Shown: positions 41,607 through 51,105, counted from the stretch's first letter. The stretch is 61,161 nucleotides of DNA from Aeromonas fluvialis (GCF_000819885.1 NZ_CDBO01000046.1:1-61161), one strand, 5' to 3'. A program made the numbers and translations. The notes: a model not told the origin generated them from the sequence alone.

Positions 41607-41634
41607 AAAAACGGCGCCTTACGGCGCCGTTTTT
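41607..41634 (-). terminator. Terminator of glyQS
   Basis: ACGGCGCC/GGCGCCGT (41611-41618/41623-41630) is extended by A and T runs and lies 23 bases beyond the glyS stop. The A+T-rich stretch 41469-41606 should hold the promoter of the OLD-like gene. Confidence 0.93.
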
Positions 41635-41656
41635 AATATCACTGACTCAACCAGAA

Positions 41657-43726
41657 TCACTGCAGCAGGGAGATATCCGCGACTTGCAGGAACAGGTTGC
41701 GCAGGTTGTTCAGCAGCGCCAGACGGTTGGCCTTGAGGGCTTCGTCGTCGGCCATCACCATCACCTCGTTGAAGAAGGTATCGACCGGCTCGCGCAGGGC
41801 GGCCAGACGGGTGAGGGCAGCCTGATAGTCACCGGCAGCGAACAGCGGGGCCAGTTCGGCTTGCAGTTCGGCAACCTGGGTGGCCAGCGCCTTCTCGGCG
41901 GCATCGACCAGCAGTTCCGGTTTGACGGCAGTCGGCAACTCGCCTTCAACCTTGGCCAGAATGTTGCTCACGCGCTTGTTGGCGGCAGCCAGTGCCAGTG
42001 CGGCATCCAGCGTGCGGAAGTGGCTGACGGCCTTGACGCGACGATCGAAGTCGAGCGGACGGGTCGGGCGGCGGGCCAGTACGGCCAGCACCACATCGGC
42101 ACCTATGCCTTCGTCCTGATAGGCGGCGCGGAAGCGGCCCAGCATAAAGTCGACCACGTCGGTGACAACGGTGTTGTTGGTCAGCTTGTCGCCGTAGACG
42201 CGTACCGCTTCTTCAACCAGTTCAACCAGATCCAGATCCAGCTGCTTCTCGGTCATGATGCGCAGGGCACCGATGGCGGCGCGACGCAGGGCGAACGGGT
42301 CCTTGTCACCCTTCGGCAGCATGCCGATGCCGAAGATACCGGCCAGGGTGTCGAACTTGTCGGCCAGCGCGACGGCGCAGGCAACCAGACCGGACGGCAG
42401 GGCATCGCCGGCGAAGCGCGGCATGTACTGCTCGTTGAGGGCCACGGCAACCGCTTCGTCTTCGCCATCGTGACGGGCGTAGTGCATCCCCATGACACCC
42501 TGGGTGTCGGTGAACTCGCCGACCATGTTGGTCATCAGGTCACACTTGGAGAGCAGACCGGCACGCTTGGCCTGAGTGACATCGGCGCCGATACGCTCGG
42601 CGATAAAGCCGGCGACGGTCTCGATGCGCTCGACCTTGGCCTTGACGGTGCCCAGCTGTTGCTGGAACAGCACGGTTTCAAGGCGCGGCAGGCGGGAGGC
42701 CAGGGTCTGCTTGAGGTCGGTCTTGAAGAAGAACTCGGCGTCAGAGAGGCGGGGGCGCACCACCTTCTCGTTGCCGCTGATGATCTGGCTCGGGTCTTTG
42801 GACTCGATGTTGGTGACGAAGATGAACTTCGGCAGCAGCTTGCCGTTCTTGTCGTAGACCGGGAAGTACTTCTGGTCACCCTTCATGGTGTGAACCAGCG
42901 CTTCGGCCGGAACGGCCAGGAACTTCTCTTCGAAGTTGGCGGTCAGCACCACCGGCCACTCGACCAGTGCGGTCACTTCTTCCAGCAGGGCGTCGTCCAT
43001 ATCGGCCACGCCACCGAAGGCGGCTGCGGCCGCTTCGGCGTCAGCCTTGATCTTGGCCTTGCGCGCCATGAAGTCGGCAACCACCATGCCGCGCTCCTGC
43101 AGGATCTGCGGGTACTGGCTGGCGTTGTCGATGGTGAACTCGGGCTCGCCCATAAAGCGGTGGCCGCGAATGGTGCGGGCAGAGTCGATACCCAGAATGT
43201 GAGCAGGCACCAGATCCCCATCCAGCAGCAGGGTCACGGTGAAGACCGGACGCACGAACTGGATTGTCTTGTCGCCCCAGCGCATCATTTTCGGGATCGG
43301 CAGCTTGGCCAGCGCAGAGGCGACCAGTTCACCCAGCAACTCTTTGGCCGGACGGCCTTCGACCTTGGCGGTGTGAACCAGCCACTCGCCCTTGTCGGTG
43401 ACCAGACGCTCGGCCTGCTCAACGGTGATGCCGTTACCACGGGCCCAGCCTTCGGCAGCCTTGGTCGGCTTGCCTTCGGCATCGAACGCCTGCGCTACGG
43501 CCGGGCCGCGCTTCTCGACGCTCTTGCTCGGCTGTTCGCCAGCCAGCTCGCTCACCTTGAGTGCCAGACGGCGCGGTGAAGCAAACCACTCGACGTCGCC
43601 AAAGGCCAGATCGGCCTTGGTTAGTTCGGCTTTGAAGTTGTCGGCAAAGGCTTCGGCCAGGGAGCGCAGGGCTTTGGGCGGCAGCTCAGCAGTACCGATC
43701 TCTACCAGAAATGTATGTTGTGCCAT
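41657..43726 (-). CDS. glyS: Glycyl-tRNA synthetase beta subunit
   Basis: A 689-residue subunit, the same length as in E. coli. It starts [27 protein letters not shown] and ends [12 protein letters not shown], both diagnostic. It has an HD-like domain ([21 protein letters not shown]) and C-terminal tRNA-binding segments. It forms the alpha2beta2 enzyme with GlyQ that charges tRNA-Gly. It is nine bases downstream of glyQ. Confidence 0.98.
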   Translation of the reverse strand: MAQHTFLVEIGTAELPPKALRSLAEAFADNFKAELTKADLAFGDVEWFASPRRLALKVSELAGEQPSKSVEKRGPAVAQAFDAEGKPTKAAEGWARGNGITVEQAERLVTDKGEWLVHTAKVEGRPAKELLGELVASALAKLPIPKMMRWGDKTIQFVRPVFTVTLLLDGDLVPAHILGIDSARTIRGHRFMGEPEFTIDNASQYPQILQERGMVVADFMARKAKIKADAEAAAAAFGGVADMDDALLEEVTALVEWPVVLTANFEEKFLAVPAEALVHTMKGDQKYFPVYDKNGKLLPKFIFVTNIESKDPSQIISGNEKVVRPRLSDAEFFFKTDLKQTLASRLPRLETVLFQQQLGTVKAKVERIETVAGFIAERIGADVTQAKRAGLLSKCDLMTNMVGEFTDTQGVMGMHYARHDGEDEAVAVALNEQYMPRFAGDALPSGLVACAVALADKFDTLAGIFGIGMLPKGDKDPFALRRAAIGALRIMTEKQLDLDLVELVEEAVRVYGDKLTNNTVVTDVVDFMLGRFRAAYQDEGIGADVVLAVLARRPTRPLDFDRRVKAVSHFRTLDAALALAAANKRVSNILAKVEGELPTAVKPELLVDAAEKALATQVAELQAELAPLFAAGDYQAALTRLAALREPVDTFFNEVMVMADDEALKANRLALLNNLRNLFLQVADISLLQ

Positions 43727-43735
43727 GTCCGTTCC

Positions 43736-44686
43736 TTAACCTTGCTGCTCGTTGCTACCACGACGCTGGCGCTCTTCGTCGCTGCGCTGGCACATGGGGA
43801 AGCCCAGCGCTTCGCGGGAGGCGTAGTAGGCTTCCGCCACCGCCTTGGTCAGGGTGCGAATGCGCAGGATGTAGCGCTGACGCTCGGTGACCGAGATGGC
43901 CTTGCGGGCATCCAGCAGGTTGAAGGAGTGAGCGGCTTTGAGGATGCGCTCGTAGGCAGGCAGCGGCAGCGGTTTTTCCAGTGCCAGCAGGTTCTGGGCT
44001 TCCTTCTCGTACTGCTCGAAGCAGTGGAACAGGAACTCCACATCGGCGTGTTCGAAGTTGTAGGTGGATTGCTCCACTTCGTTCTGGTGGAACACGTCGC
44101 CGTAGGTGGTCTTGCCCAGCGGGCCGTCAGACCAGACCAGATCGTAGACGCTGTCCACGCCCTGAATATACATGGCCAGACGCTCAAGACCGTAGGTGAT
44201 CTCACCGGTGACCGGCTTGCACTCGAGGCCGCCAACCTGCTGGAAGTAGGTGAACTGGGTCACTTCCATGCCGTTGAGCCACACTTCCCAACCCAGACCC
44301 CAGGCACCCAGCGTCGGGTTTTCCCAGTTGTCTTCCACGAAGCGGATGTCGTGGATCTCGGGATCCATACCCAGCTCTCTCAGGGAGCCCAGATAGAGTT
44401 CCTGAATGTTGTCGGGGGAGGGCTTGATGATCACCTGGAACTGGTAGTAGTGCTGCAGGCGGTTCGGGTTTTCACCGTAGCGGCCGTCGGTCGGACGGCG
44501 GGACGGTTGCACGTAGGCGCAGGCGATGGGCTCCGGGCCCAGGGCACGCAGACAGGTCATGGGGTGGGAAGTACCGGCACCCACTTCCATATCCAGCGGC
44601 TGAATGATGGTACAGCCCTGGCGGGACCAATAGTCCTGCAGCTGCAGGATCAGGCCCTGAAAGGTTTTGACATCGAATTTTTGCAT
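43736..44686 (-). CDS. glyQ: Glycyl-tRNA synthetase alpha subunit
   Basis: A 316-residue catalytic subunit (E. coli 303), starting with [19 protein letters not shown] and containing [21 protein letters not shown], the class II active-site region. The C-terminus carries a slightly longer polar tail ([10 protein letters not shown]). It is the first gene of glyQS, with the promoter presumably in the 222 bases shared with the divergent tag gene. Confidence 0.98.
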   Translation of the reverse strand: MQKFDVKTFQGLILQLQDYWSRQGCTIIQPLDMEVGAGTSHPMTCLRALGPEPIACAYVQPSRRPTDGRYGENPNRLQHYYQFQVIIKPSPDNIQELYLGSLRELGMDPEIHDIRFVEDNWENPTLGAWGLGWEVWLNGMEVTQFTYFQQVGGLECKPVTGEITYGLERLAMYIQGVDSVYDLVWSDGPLGKTTYGDVFHQNEVEQSTYNFEHADVEFLFHCFEQYEKEAQNLLALEKPLPLPAYERILKAAHSFNLLDARKAISVTERQRYILRIRTLTKAVAEAYYASREALGFPMCQRSDEERQRRGSNEQQG

Positions 44687-44908
44687 AATTTTTTTCGCGC
44701 GAAGTGAAAATCAGAGCAAGATTTGCTGAATGTGAACCGAGGGAGTATACCGTCTGGCATGGTCGGATAATAGGCGAAATTGCAGCGGATTCACGGGATG
44801 GCACTGCGCCCTGGCTGGTCGGGCGGGATGTCCGGTACAGGATGTGAGCGATGCCGCCAGCCGAGTGGGCAGGGTCGGGCAAACCGCTGAAATAACGAGG
44901 GAGAGGAA

Positions 44909-45481
44909 ATGGAACTGCGCTGCGCCTGGGTGACCAAAGACCCGGAATACATTGAATACCATGACAAACAGTGGGGCAGGCCGGTCTATGACTCGCGCGA
45001 GCTGTTTGCCAAGCTCTGCCTCGACGGCCAGCAGGCGGGGCTGTCGTGGATCACCATCCTGAAGCGCACCGAGAGCTACTACCGCGCCTATGCCGACTTC
45101 GATCCGCACCGCATTGTGCAGTTCGACGAGCAGGATGTAGAGAGATTGATGCAGGACAGCGGCATTATCCGCAACCGGCTCAAGGTGCAGTCGATCATCA
45201 GAAATGCCCGCGCCTATCTGGCGTTGCAGGAGCAGGGGATCGACTTCGCCGACTACCTGTGGGGCTTTGTCGGCGGCGCCCCCATCGTCAACCAGCGTCA
45301 GGGCAACGGCGATATTCCGGCAACGTCGCCGGAGTCGGATGCCATGGCAAAGGCGCTCAAGAAGCTCGGCTTCAATTTCGTTGGTAGCACCATCTGTTAC
45401 GCCTTTATGCAGGCGGTGGGGATGGTGAACGATCATCTGGTCAGCTGTCCTTGCCACGCCGAGTGTCAGTTGCCGCGCTGA
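44909..45481 (+). CDS. tag: DNA-3-methyladenine glycosylase I
   Basis: A 190-residue base-excision-repair enzyme (E. coli Tag 187). CAWVTKDPEYIEYHDKQWGRPV gives zinc ligands C5 and H18, and the C-terminal CPCHAEC region gives the others. GLSWITILKRTESYYRAYADFDP is the conserved substrate-binding core. It excises 3-methyladenine from alkylated DNA. It is divergent from glyQ. Confidence 0.96.
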   Translation: MELRCAWVTKDPEYIEYHDKQWGRPVYDSRELFAKLCLDGQQAGLSWITILKRTESYYRAYADFDPHRIVQFDEQDVERLMQDSGIIRNRLKVQSIIRNARAYLALQEQGIDFADYLWGFVGGAPIVNQRQGNGDIPATSPESDAMAKALKKLGFNFVGSTICYAFMQAVGMVNDHLVSCPCHAECQLPR

Positions 45482-45560
45482 CAGCCCGCAGATCGCCCAA
45501 AAAAACATCACTCTCGCCGTCGATTCTGACTTGCGTCAGACAATGGCGTGCCAGCGCGTT

Positions 45561-45592
45561 ACAATCCGGCCCCCGGCATGGTGCCGGATTGT
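45561..45592 (+). other. Stem-loop in the leader of the OmpA-like lipoprotein gene
   Basis: ACAATCCGGC (45561-45570) and GCCGGATTGT (45583-45592) form a perfect 10-bp stem around a 12-base loop, followed by TTTC, 18 bases before the lipoprotein ATG. It could terminate tag transcripts weakly or control the next gene. Confidence 0.4.
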
Positions 45593-45610
45593 TTTCACAG
45601 AGGTTTTTTC

Positions 45611-46267
45611 ATGCGAGCCAAGATCCTGGTGCCTGCTCTGGCACTGACCGTTGCCCTGAGCGGCTGTACTACCAATCCTTACACTGGCGAACAGCAGACG
45701 GGCAAGGCTGCTTGGGGGGCGCTGGCTGGCGCCGCTGCCGGCGCGGCCGTAGGTGCGCTCTCCTCCAGCAAGGGTGACCGCAAGAAGGGCATCCTGACCG
45801 GCGTTGCGGCCGGCGCGGCGCTGGGTGGCGGTATCGGCTACTACATGGATGTGCAGGAAGCCAAGCTGCGCGAGAAGCTGCAGGGTACCGGTGTCAGCGT
45901 GACCCGCAACGGCGATCAGCTGATCCTTAACATGCCGAACAATGTCACTTTCGACAGCTCCAGCTCCCAGCTGAAAGCGGCCGGTGCCAACACCCTCTCC
46001 GGCGTGGCCATGGTGGTTGCCGAGTTCGACAAGACTCGCCTGAACGTGGTTGGTCACACCGACAGCACAGGTTCCCGCGAGCTGAACATGAAGCTCTCCC
46101 GCGATCGCGCCGATGCCGTTGCCGCCCAGCTGATTGGTCAGGGCGTAGCAGGTAGCCGCATCTCCACCACCGGCGTGGGCCCGGATCAGCCGATTGCCAC
46201 CAACAGCACGGCCGAAGGCAAGGCGCAGAACCGCCGCGTCACCATTACCCTGACCCCGACCGCCTAA
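45611..46267 (+). CDS. OmpA-family lipoprotein with glycine zipper (YiaD-like)
   Basis: A 218-residue outer-membrane lipoprotein. The signal MRAKILVPALALTVALSGC has a lipobox LSGC. A glycine-zipper segment (WGALAGAAAGAAVGALS ... GVAAGAALGGGIGYYMD) is followed by an OmpA C-terminal peptidoglycan-binding domain. That domain shows the usual VVGHTDSTGSRELNMKLSRDRADAV and QNRRVTITL elements. It probably links the outer membrane to the wall. The ATG at 45611 is chosen because it opens the signal. Confidence 0.92.
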   Translation: MRAKILVPALALTVALSGCTTNPYTGEQQTGKAAWGALAGAAAGAAVGALSSSKGDRKKGILTGVAAGAALGGGIGYYMDVQEAKLREKLQGTGVSVTRNGDQLILNMPNNVTFDSSSSQLKAAGANTLSGVAMVVAEFDKTRLNVVGHTDSTGSRELNMKLSRDRADAVAAQLIGQGVAGSRISTTGVGPDQPIATNSTAEGKAQNRRVTITLTPTA

Positions 46268-46288
46268 GTCGTTCAGGTTTCGGCAACG

Positions 46289-46320
46289 AAAAGGCCCCGC
46301 CAGCGATGGCGGGGCCTTTT
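46289..46320. terminator. Bidirectional terminator after the OmpA-like gene
   Basis: A 14-bp stem AAAAGGCCCCGCCA with a four-base loop is flanked by A and T runs. It lies between converging genes. Confidence 0.95.
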
Positions 46321-46354
46321 GCTATCCCAAGCTCAAGCTCAAGCCGGGAAAAGC

Positions 46355-46702
46355 TTAGACAGCTGCAGTCAGCTGTACTTCGACCTTGTAGCCCTCGTGG
46401 GCGAGGCGGGCTTGTACGCAGGCGCGCACGGGTGCGGTGCCAGCCGGGATCCAGGCATCCCACTGCTCGTTGAAGGCGGCGATCTCCTGAATATCTTTGA
46501 GATAGATATTGGCCATCAGGATCTTGTCGACGCCGGAGCCATGGGCTTCCAGCAGGCGCTGCAGGCTGGTCAGCACTTCGCGGGTCTGCTGGTGGATATC
46601 CGCCTCTTCACTGACAGGGACTTCTACCACATAGAGGGTGCCATTGTGGATGACCACATCTGACCAACGCTGGGTGGTGCCGATTCGGGTAATGGTTGTC
46701 AT
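46355..46702 (-). CDS. RidA (YjgF/YER057c/UK114) family protein
   Basis: A 115-residue protein of the RidA fold. IGTTQRWSDVVIHNGTLYVV at the N-terminus and PVRACVQARLAHEGYKVEVQLTA near the end are family features; the arginine in PVRACV binds substrate carboxylates in enamine/imine deaminases. The variant is closer to YoaB/RutC-type paralogues than to RidA proper. It is 21 bases downstream of tusA, so likely cotranscribed. Confidence 0.88.
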   Translation of the reverse strand: MTTITRIGTTQRWSDVVIHNGTLYVVEVPVSEEADIHQQTREVLTSLQRLLEAHGSGVDKILMANIYLKDIQEIAAFNEQWDAWIPAGTAPVRACVQARLAHEGYKVEVQLTAAV

Positions 46703-46723
46703 GGATTGCTCCGGTACTGGGGC

Positions 46724-46969
46724 TTATTGACCCTTGCGGATAAGATAGCGGTAAGGGGCCTGCTCTGTCTCGCTGGCGATCAGGGTGTGATCCATAAAGC
46801 GGCAGAAACTGGGGATGTCGCGGGTGGTTGAAGGGTCGTCGGCGCTGACCAGCAGGGTCTCGCCATCCGCCATCAGCCGCACTTTCTTGCGAACCATCAT
46901 TACGGGTTCCGGGCAACGAAGCCCGATTGCGTCCAACTCATGGGTCGCATTGCAGAATAAATTACTCAT
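46724..46969 (-). CDS. tusA: Sulfur carrier protein TusA
   Basis: An 81-residue protein matching E. coli TusA end to end. The active cysteine is C19 in [13 protein letters not shown], and the tail is [10 protein letters not shown]. It relays persulfide sulfur from IscS to TusBCD for thiolation of tRNA wobble uridine. Immediately upstream a truncated duplicate ends in TAATG with the tusA start. Confidence 0.97.
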   Translation of the reverse strand: MSNLFCNATHELDAIGLRCPEPVMMVRKKVRLMADGETLLVSADDPSTTRDIPSFCRFMDHTLIASETEQAPYRYLIRKGQ

Positions 46970-47079
46970 TAATAATCAACCTTCAGCCGCACTTTCTTGC
47001 GAGCTATCGTCACGGGTTCCGGGCAACGAAGCCCGATTGCGTCCAATTCATGAGTTGCGCCGCAGAATAAATCACTCAT
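46969..47079 (-). pseudogene. Truncated tandem duplicate of tusA (36 codons)
   Basis: The frame begins [20 protein letters not shown], keeps the active cysteine C19 and the CPEP motif, and is identical to TusA at 27 of its first 32 residues. It then ends after LKVDY in a TAA that overlaps the tusA ATG (TAATG). The DNA duplication covers about 46871-46983 and 46982-47093. It retains the start region, so it may be translated as a mini-TusA, but the C-terminal half of the fold is missing. Confidence 0.8.
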
Positions 47080-47248
47080 CTATTATCAACCTTCAACCTA
47101 TTCGGCTGCCAATGATACTCAGGGCTAAAAAATAATCAAATAATCGCCCTGCCAACCAGCATATGTAACCAAAATGTTATTTAACCCTATCCAGTGTGCA
47201 CCGGACGAGTAATATAAAAATTGCACCATATTCAACAAGGAGGTGAAT

Positions 47249-47440
47249 ATGCAGGTTTCCTACGGCAGATTACAGGCCTACGCAGGCATGGGGTTCTTGT
47301 CTTTCGCCATGATAGTGATGGGCAGCCCGATCGGGAATACCGGTACCTGGTTCGGCTCCATGGTGATGGTCGGATTGGGGCTCTGGATCGAGCTCAGCGA
47401 TTACTATGACGAGGATGAGGACGAAAACGATCAATCCTGA
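47249..47440 (+). CDS. Small membrane protein with acidic tail
   Basis: A 63-residue protein of unknown function. Two hydrophobic segments (about 13-27 and 34-50) are followed by a strongly acidic end (YYDEDEDENDQS). The ATG at 47249 has AAGGAGG five bases upstream, and a terminator follows, so it is very likely a real gene. It lies alone between tusA and the binding-protein gene. Confidence 0.7.
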   Translation: MQVSYGRLQAYAGMGFLSFAMIVMGSPIGNTGTWFGSMVMVGLGLWIELSDYYDEDEDENDQS

Positions 47441-47463
47441 ATCGGATGACGATTCAACAACAT

Positions 47464-47485
47464 AAGGCGGAGCTATTCCGCCTTT
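47464..47485 (+). terminator. Terminator after the small membrane protein gene
   Basis: An 8-bp stem AAGGCGGA/TCCGCCTT with a five-base loop is followed by TGTCATTT. The T run is short. Confidence 0.6.
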
Positions 47486-47516
47486 GTCATTTCTGCCGTT
47501 TGGCAATGTGCCCGGA

Positions 47517-48755
47517 TCAGCGGGTCGAGCGCATGGCTCGCTCCAGATGCAGGGCTGTTTGTTCGGGGTTGGCCTTGGGGTCGTTGAAGAAGTTGCTCAG
47601 CACATCCATGATCGCCTGCCGCATATTGGTCGGCGTCGCCATCCCCTCCGCCATGCTGGGCAGCAGGTTGTCCTGCTTTTCCGCCAGCAGGAAATCCTGA
47701 TAGGAGCGGATGGCGCAGCGGTCAAACTTGCTCATATCAGGGTTGGTCAGCGCCGGGATCGACCCCTTCACCCGGTTGAACTCCTGCTGGAATTGCGGCG
47801 TCATCAGCAGTTGGGCCAGATCGCCCTGCGCCTGCAACTGGGCCGGAGCCCGCTGTTTGAACATGGCGATGGAGTCAAGGTTGTAGCTGAATAACCCTGT
47901 ACTGCCCGGGCTAGGCAGGCAGGCGATATCCTCACCCGGCCGATAGTTCCCCGCGCTCAGCTCCCCCTTCACCCAGTCCCCCATCAGCTGCATGGCGGCA
48001 CCACCGCTCTCCAGCAAGTTGGTGGCCTGATGCCACTTCAGACCGGCGTATTTTTGCGGTACATAGGCGCGCAGCTGCTGGAAGCGGGTCAGTACCCGCA
48101 CCATGTCTGGGCCGGTCAGGGTGGCGCTGTCCTGTTCGAGAAACGCCTTGCGATAGAACACCTTGCCCCCCTCGCCGAGGGCCACCGTCTCAAACAGTAC
48201 CGACAGCTGCCAGGGCTCGTTGCCGATGGCGAGCGGCGTGATGCCCCGTTTTTTTAGCTGGTCGGCGAGGGTGACAAACTGGGCCCAGTCGGTGGGCGGG
48301 GTTAGCTGATACTTGGCGAAAATCTTGCGGTTGAGCCATAGCCAGTTGACCCGGTGGATGCCGGTGGGCACCGCCATCAGGGCGCCATTCTGGCTGAGGG
48401 TGGCCCGTACCATGGGGGGCATCTGATTGTACCAGCTGAGGTGATCGGCCATCGGGCTGAGATCGCGCAAAAAGCCGAGTCCGGCCCACTCCTTGAGTTC
48501 ATAGCCCTTGAGGTGGGCCGCCTCCGGTGGATTGGCCGCCAGCGCCCGGCTCTTCAGCACTGTCATGGCACTCTTGCCGCCGCCGCCCTGCACCGCAAAG
48601 TCATTCCACTCATTGCCCTGGTCGATCCATTCGGACTTGAGCACTTCCACCGCCTTGGCCTCGCCGCCGGAGGTCCACCAGTGCAGCACCTCCACCTGGG
48701 AGGCGCAGGCGGAACCACAGAGCAGGGCAAGCAGGGTCAATGGATACCACTTCAT
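47517..48755 (-). CDS. Sugar ABC transporter substrate-binding protein, without its transporter
   Basis: A 412-residue periplasmic binding protein. The signal MKWYPLTLLALLCGSACA is followed by SQVEVLHWWTSGGEAKAVEVL, the opening of the family that includes Pseudomonas glucose-binding GtsA. It lies seven bases downstream of a sensor kinase gene, in the order regulator-kinase-binding protein known from gltR-gtrS-gtsA. No permease or ATPase gene follows; the next gene is on the other strand. It may be a sensing partner of the kinase or use a distant transporter. Confidence 0.88.
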   Translation of the reverse strand: MKWYPLTLLALLCGSACASQVEVLHWWTSGGEAKAVEVLKSEWIDQGNEWNDFAVQGGGGKSAMTVLKSRALAANPPEAAHLKGYELKEWAGLGFLRDLSPMADHLSWYNQMPPMVRATLSQNGALMAVPTGIHRVNWLWLNRKIFAKYQLTPPTDWAQFVTLADQLKKRGITPLAIGNEPWQLSVLFETVALGEGGKVFYRKAFLEQDSATLTGPDMVRVLTRFQQLRAYVPQKYAGLKWHQATNLLESGGAAMQLMGDWVKGELSAGNYRPGEDIACLPSPGSTGLFSYNLDSIAMFKQRAPAQLQAQGDLAQLLMTPQFQQEFNRVKGSIPALTNPDMSKFDRCAIRSYQDFLLAEKQDNLLPSMAEGMATPTNMRQAIMDVLSNFFNDPKANPEQTALHLERAMRSTR

Positions 48756-48762
48756 ACAAAAA

Positions 48763-50205
48763 CTACCTTGGTAGGGAGAGCGTGGCTTGCAGGCCACCTT
48801 GCGGGCGATTTTCCAGCACCAGATCGCCGCCGTGGGCATGGGCGATGTTGCGGGCGATGCCAAGGCCGAGGCCGGTTCCGGCCTGATCGGTACTGAGCCG
48901 GTAGTAGGGCTCGAAGATGCGCTCGAACTGATCGTCCGGCAGGCCGGGGCCCTCGTCCATGATGAAGAGGATCAGCATCTCCTCGTCATCCATGATGATG
49001 ATGCGCACGCGCTGGCCGTACTTGATGCCGTTATCCACCAGATTGCCGATGCAGCGCTTCAGTGCCAGCAGCTTGCCGCGATAGGGCCACTTGCAGTGGC
49101 CTTCGATAGTCAGGCGCTCGTCGTGCAGGTTCATCGACTCCGCCATCTGCTCCAGCACGGCGTTGATGTCGATCTGCTCGATGTTCTCGTGGATGTCGGT
49201 CTCTTTCACCGTCTGCAGCGCCCCCTTCACCATCAGCTCCAGCTCGTCGAGATCCTTGTTGAACTTGCCGATCTGCACCTCGTCGTCGAGCAGCTCGACC
49301 CGCAGCCGCAGCCGGGTGATGGGGGTCTTGAGGTCGTGGGAGATGGAGCTGAACAGCCGCTCTCTGTCGTCAATATAACGGCGGATGCGGTGCTGCATGA
49401 TGTTGAAGGCGCGGGTGGCCGCCACGATTTCCGACGCGCCCTCCTCCTTGAGGGAAGGCTGGTCGATATCCATCCCCAGATTGACGGCGGCCTTGGCCAG
49501 GCGGCGCAGCGGGCGGGTCTGCCAGCGCACCAGCATAAAGGTGAAGAAGCAGAGGAACACCGTCATCAGGGCGATGAAGCGCACCTGATTGCTCGGCATC
49601 ACGGTATCGTCGAGGGTCATGTAGGGGGCGGGCAGCAGGGCCGCCAGATAGAGCCACTCCCCCTTTTCGATCTCGATCTGGGTGACCAGCACCGGCGGGT
49701 TGATGGGCTCCAGCGACAGGGTATAGCGGGCCCAGGAGGAGGGCAGATCCGCCAGCAGGGTGTCGTTATTGAAGACGTGGAGATCTTCTGGCCGCGAGAA
49801 ATCCACCTTGATTGCCATGGCGTCGGAGAGCTTGCGGGTCAGCACCCCCTGCACCTCCTGCAGCACCAGCATCTTGCGCTCGCTCTCGGGGATGGCGTTG
49901 ATGTGGATCTCCTCTTCGTTGAGCGAGACGAAGAAGCGGCTGCCCCCCATGTTGCGCAACTGGTCCAGCGCGATATGGCGATACTGCAGCGGCAGGGATT
50001 TGAAGAAGTTGACGGTGGAGGCGGCGGAGAGCGCCAGGTTGCGGGTGGTGCTGATCATCCCCTCCAGCTCCCGTTTCTGGATCTGCTGCATCCAGATACC
50101 GGTCAGAATGGTCTGGGAGAGCAGGATGGCCAGCAACAGCAGCAGGATCATCCGTGACAGCAGGGAGCGGGGCACCAGCCCCCCCCAGGACCACTTGTGG
50201 CTCAT
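48763..50205 (-). CDS. Two-component sensor histidine kinase
   Basis: A 480-residue inner-membrane kinase. Membrane helices lie near residues 15-38 and 210-230 and enclose a periplasmic sensor. A HAMP segment (RWQTRPLRRLAKAA) follows. The H box is SISHDLKTPITRLRLR, the N box NLVDNGIKYG, and the ATP lids are DEGPGLPDD and GTGLGLGIA. It phosphorylates the regulator encoded upstream. Its ATG overlaps the stop of a remnant of the regulator's 3' end, suggesting that the two genes were originally coupled by ATGA. Confidence 0.95.
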   Translation of the reverse strand: MSHKWSWGGLVPRSLLSRMILLLLLAILLSQTILTGIWMQQIQKRELEGMISTTRNLALSAASTVNFFKSLPLQYRHIALDQLRNMGGSRFFVSLNEEEIHINAIPESERKMLVLQEVQGVLTRKLSDAMAIKVDFSRPEDLHVFNNDTLLADLPSSWARYTLSLEPINPPVLVTQIEIEKGEWLYLAALLPAPYMTLDDTVMPSNQVRFIALMTVFLCFFTFMLVRWQTRPLRRLAKAAVNLGMDIDQPSLKEEGASEIVAATRAFNIMQHRIRRYIDDRERLFSSISHDLKTPITRLRLRVELLDDEVQIGKFNKDLDELELMVKGALQTVKETDIHENIEQIDINAVLEQMAESMNLHDERLTIEGHCKWPYRGKLLALKRCIGNLVDNGIKYGQRVRIIIMDDEEMLILFIMDEGPGLPDDQFERIFEPYYRLSTDQAGTGLGLGIARNIAHAHGGDLVLENRPQGGLQATLSLPR

Positions 50206-50246
50206 GGCAGTTCGTACTCTTTGTCGATCAGCATGCGGTTGCTACC
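50202..50246 (-). pseudogene. Diverged second copy of the response-regulator 3' end
   Basis: Fifteen codons read GSNRMLIDKEYELP and stop, against the true regulator end GSGYMLIAEVHELP and stop (30 of 45 bases agree without gaps). The TGA overlaps the kinase ATG in ATGA. It lies after the regulator stop, and an in-frame stop just upstream isolates it. I infer the end of an older regulator allele left in its ancestral position. Confidence 0.7.
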
Positions 50247-50260
50247 TGACTACCTACTCG

Positions 50261-50977
50261 TTATGGAAGCTCGTGAACCTCGGCGATCAGCATGTAACCG
50301 CTGCCGCGAATGGTTTTGATGATACGCGGGCTCTTGCCGTTGTCCCCCAGTTTCTGGCGCAACCGGCTGATCTGCACGTCGATGCCACGCTCCATCGGCA
50401 GGCTTTCACGGCCGCGGGTGGCATCGGAAATGGTATCCCGATCCAGCACCACGCCGGGTTGTTGCAGGAACATGCCGAGCAGCAGGGCATCGCTACCGGA
50501 GAGATCCAGCAGGCTGCCATCGTCGTGGGTAAGCTGGTGGCTCAGGGTGTCGAGGGTCCACTCAGCAAAACGCAGCCGGCGGCTCGGTTCTTTCTCTTTT
50601 TCCGGCTGGCGGAATTCGGCGCGACGCAGCAGCGCCTTGATGCGGGCCTGCAGTTCGCGGGGACTGAACGGCTTGGCGATATAGTCGTCGGCACCCAGTT
50701 CCAGGCCGATCACCCGATCCGCTTCGTCGGAGGCGGCGGTCAGCATGATGATGGGCACCTGGGAGTCACGACGGATCTGCTGGCAGAGGGTAAAACCGTC
50801 CTCGCCGGGCATCATGATGTCCAGAATAATCAGGTCCGGGCTGTGCCGGGCGAGTTGCTGGCGCATCTCGTTGCCCTCCGCTGCCGTCAATACCTGAAAG
50901 CCCGCCCGGGTCAGGTATTCGTTGAGCAGCTCGCGGATCTCTTGGTCGTCATCGACGATCAGCAGTTGTTTGCTCAT
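50261..50977 (-). CDS. OmpR-family response regulator
   Basis: A 238-residue regulator. The receiver domain (about 1-115) starts KQLLIVDDDQEI with the acidic pocket; the phosphoacceptor aspartate is in LIILDIMMPGEDG and the lysine in YIAKPFSPREL. The C-terminal winged helix (about 135-232) has VDVQISRLRQKLG-like DVQISRLRQKLGD and IRGSGYML. The ATG at 50977 gives the family start MSKQLL; in-frame ATGs at 50983 and 50995 are alternatives. It probably controls the binding-protein gene or a remote sugar operon. Confidence 0.94.
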   Translation of the reverse strand: MSKQLLIVDDDQEIRELLNEYLTRAGFQVLTAAEGNEMRQQLARHSPDLIILDIMMPGEDGFTLCQQIRRDSQVPIIMLTAASDEADRVIGLELGADDYIAKPFSPRELQARIKALLRRAEFRQPEKEKEPSRRLRFAEWTLDTLSHQLTHDDGSLLDLSGSDALLLGMFLQQPGVVLDRDTISDATRGRESLPMERGIDVQISRLRQKLGDNGKSPRIIKTIRGSGYMLIAEVHELP

Positions 50978-51105
50978 TGACATATGTATGTGCATCCACC
51001 CATTTTTTTGTGCAGATTGAACCTGTCAGGGGAGCAAAAAGCAAGCAAGCCCCCCATCTAATGTGAGGTTTGGAGCAATAACCATTCATTGCCGAGTTTA
51101 AAACG

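Noticed and set aside
41640..41657. Possible gene-end remnant after glyS
   Set aside because: Only about 9 of 15 bases match around CAGTGA, within chance.
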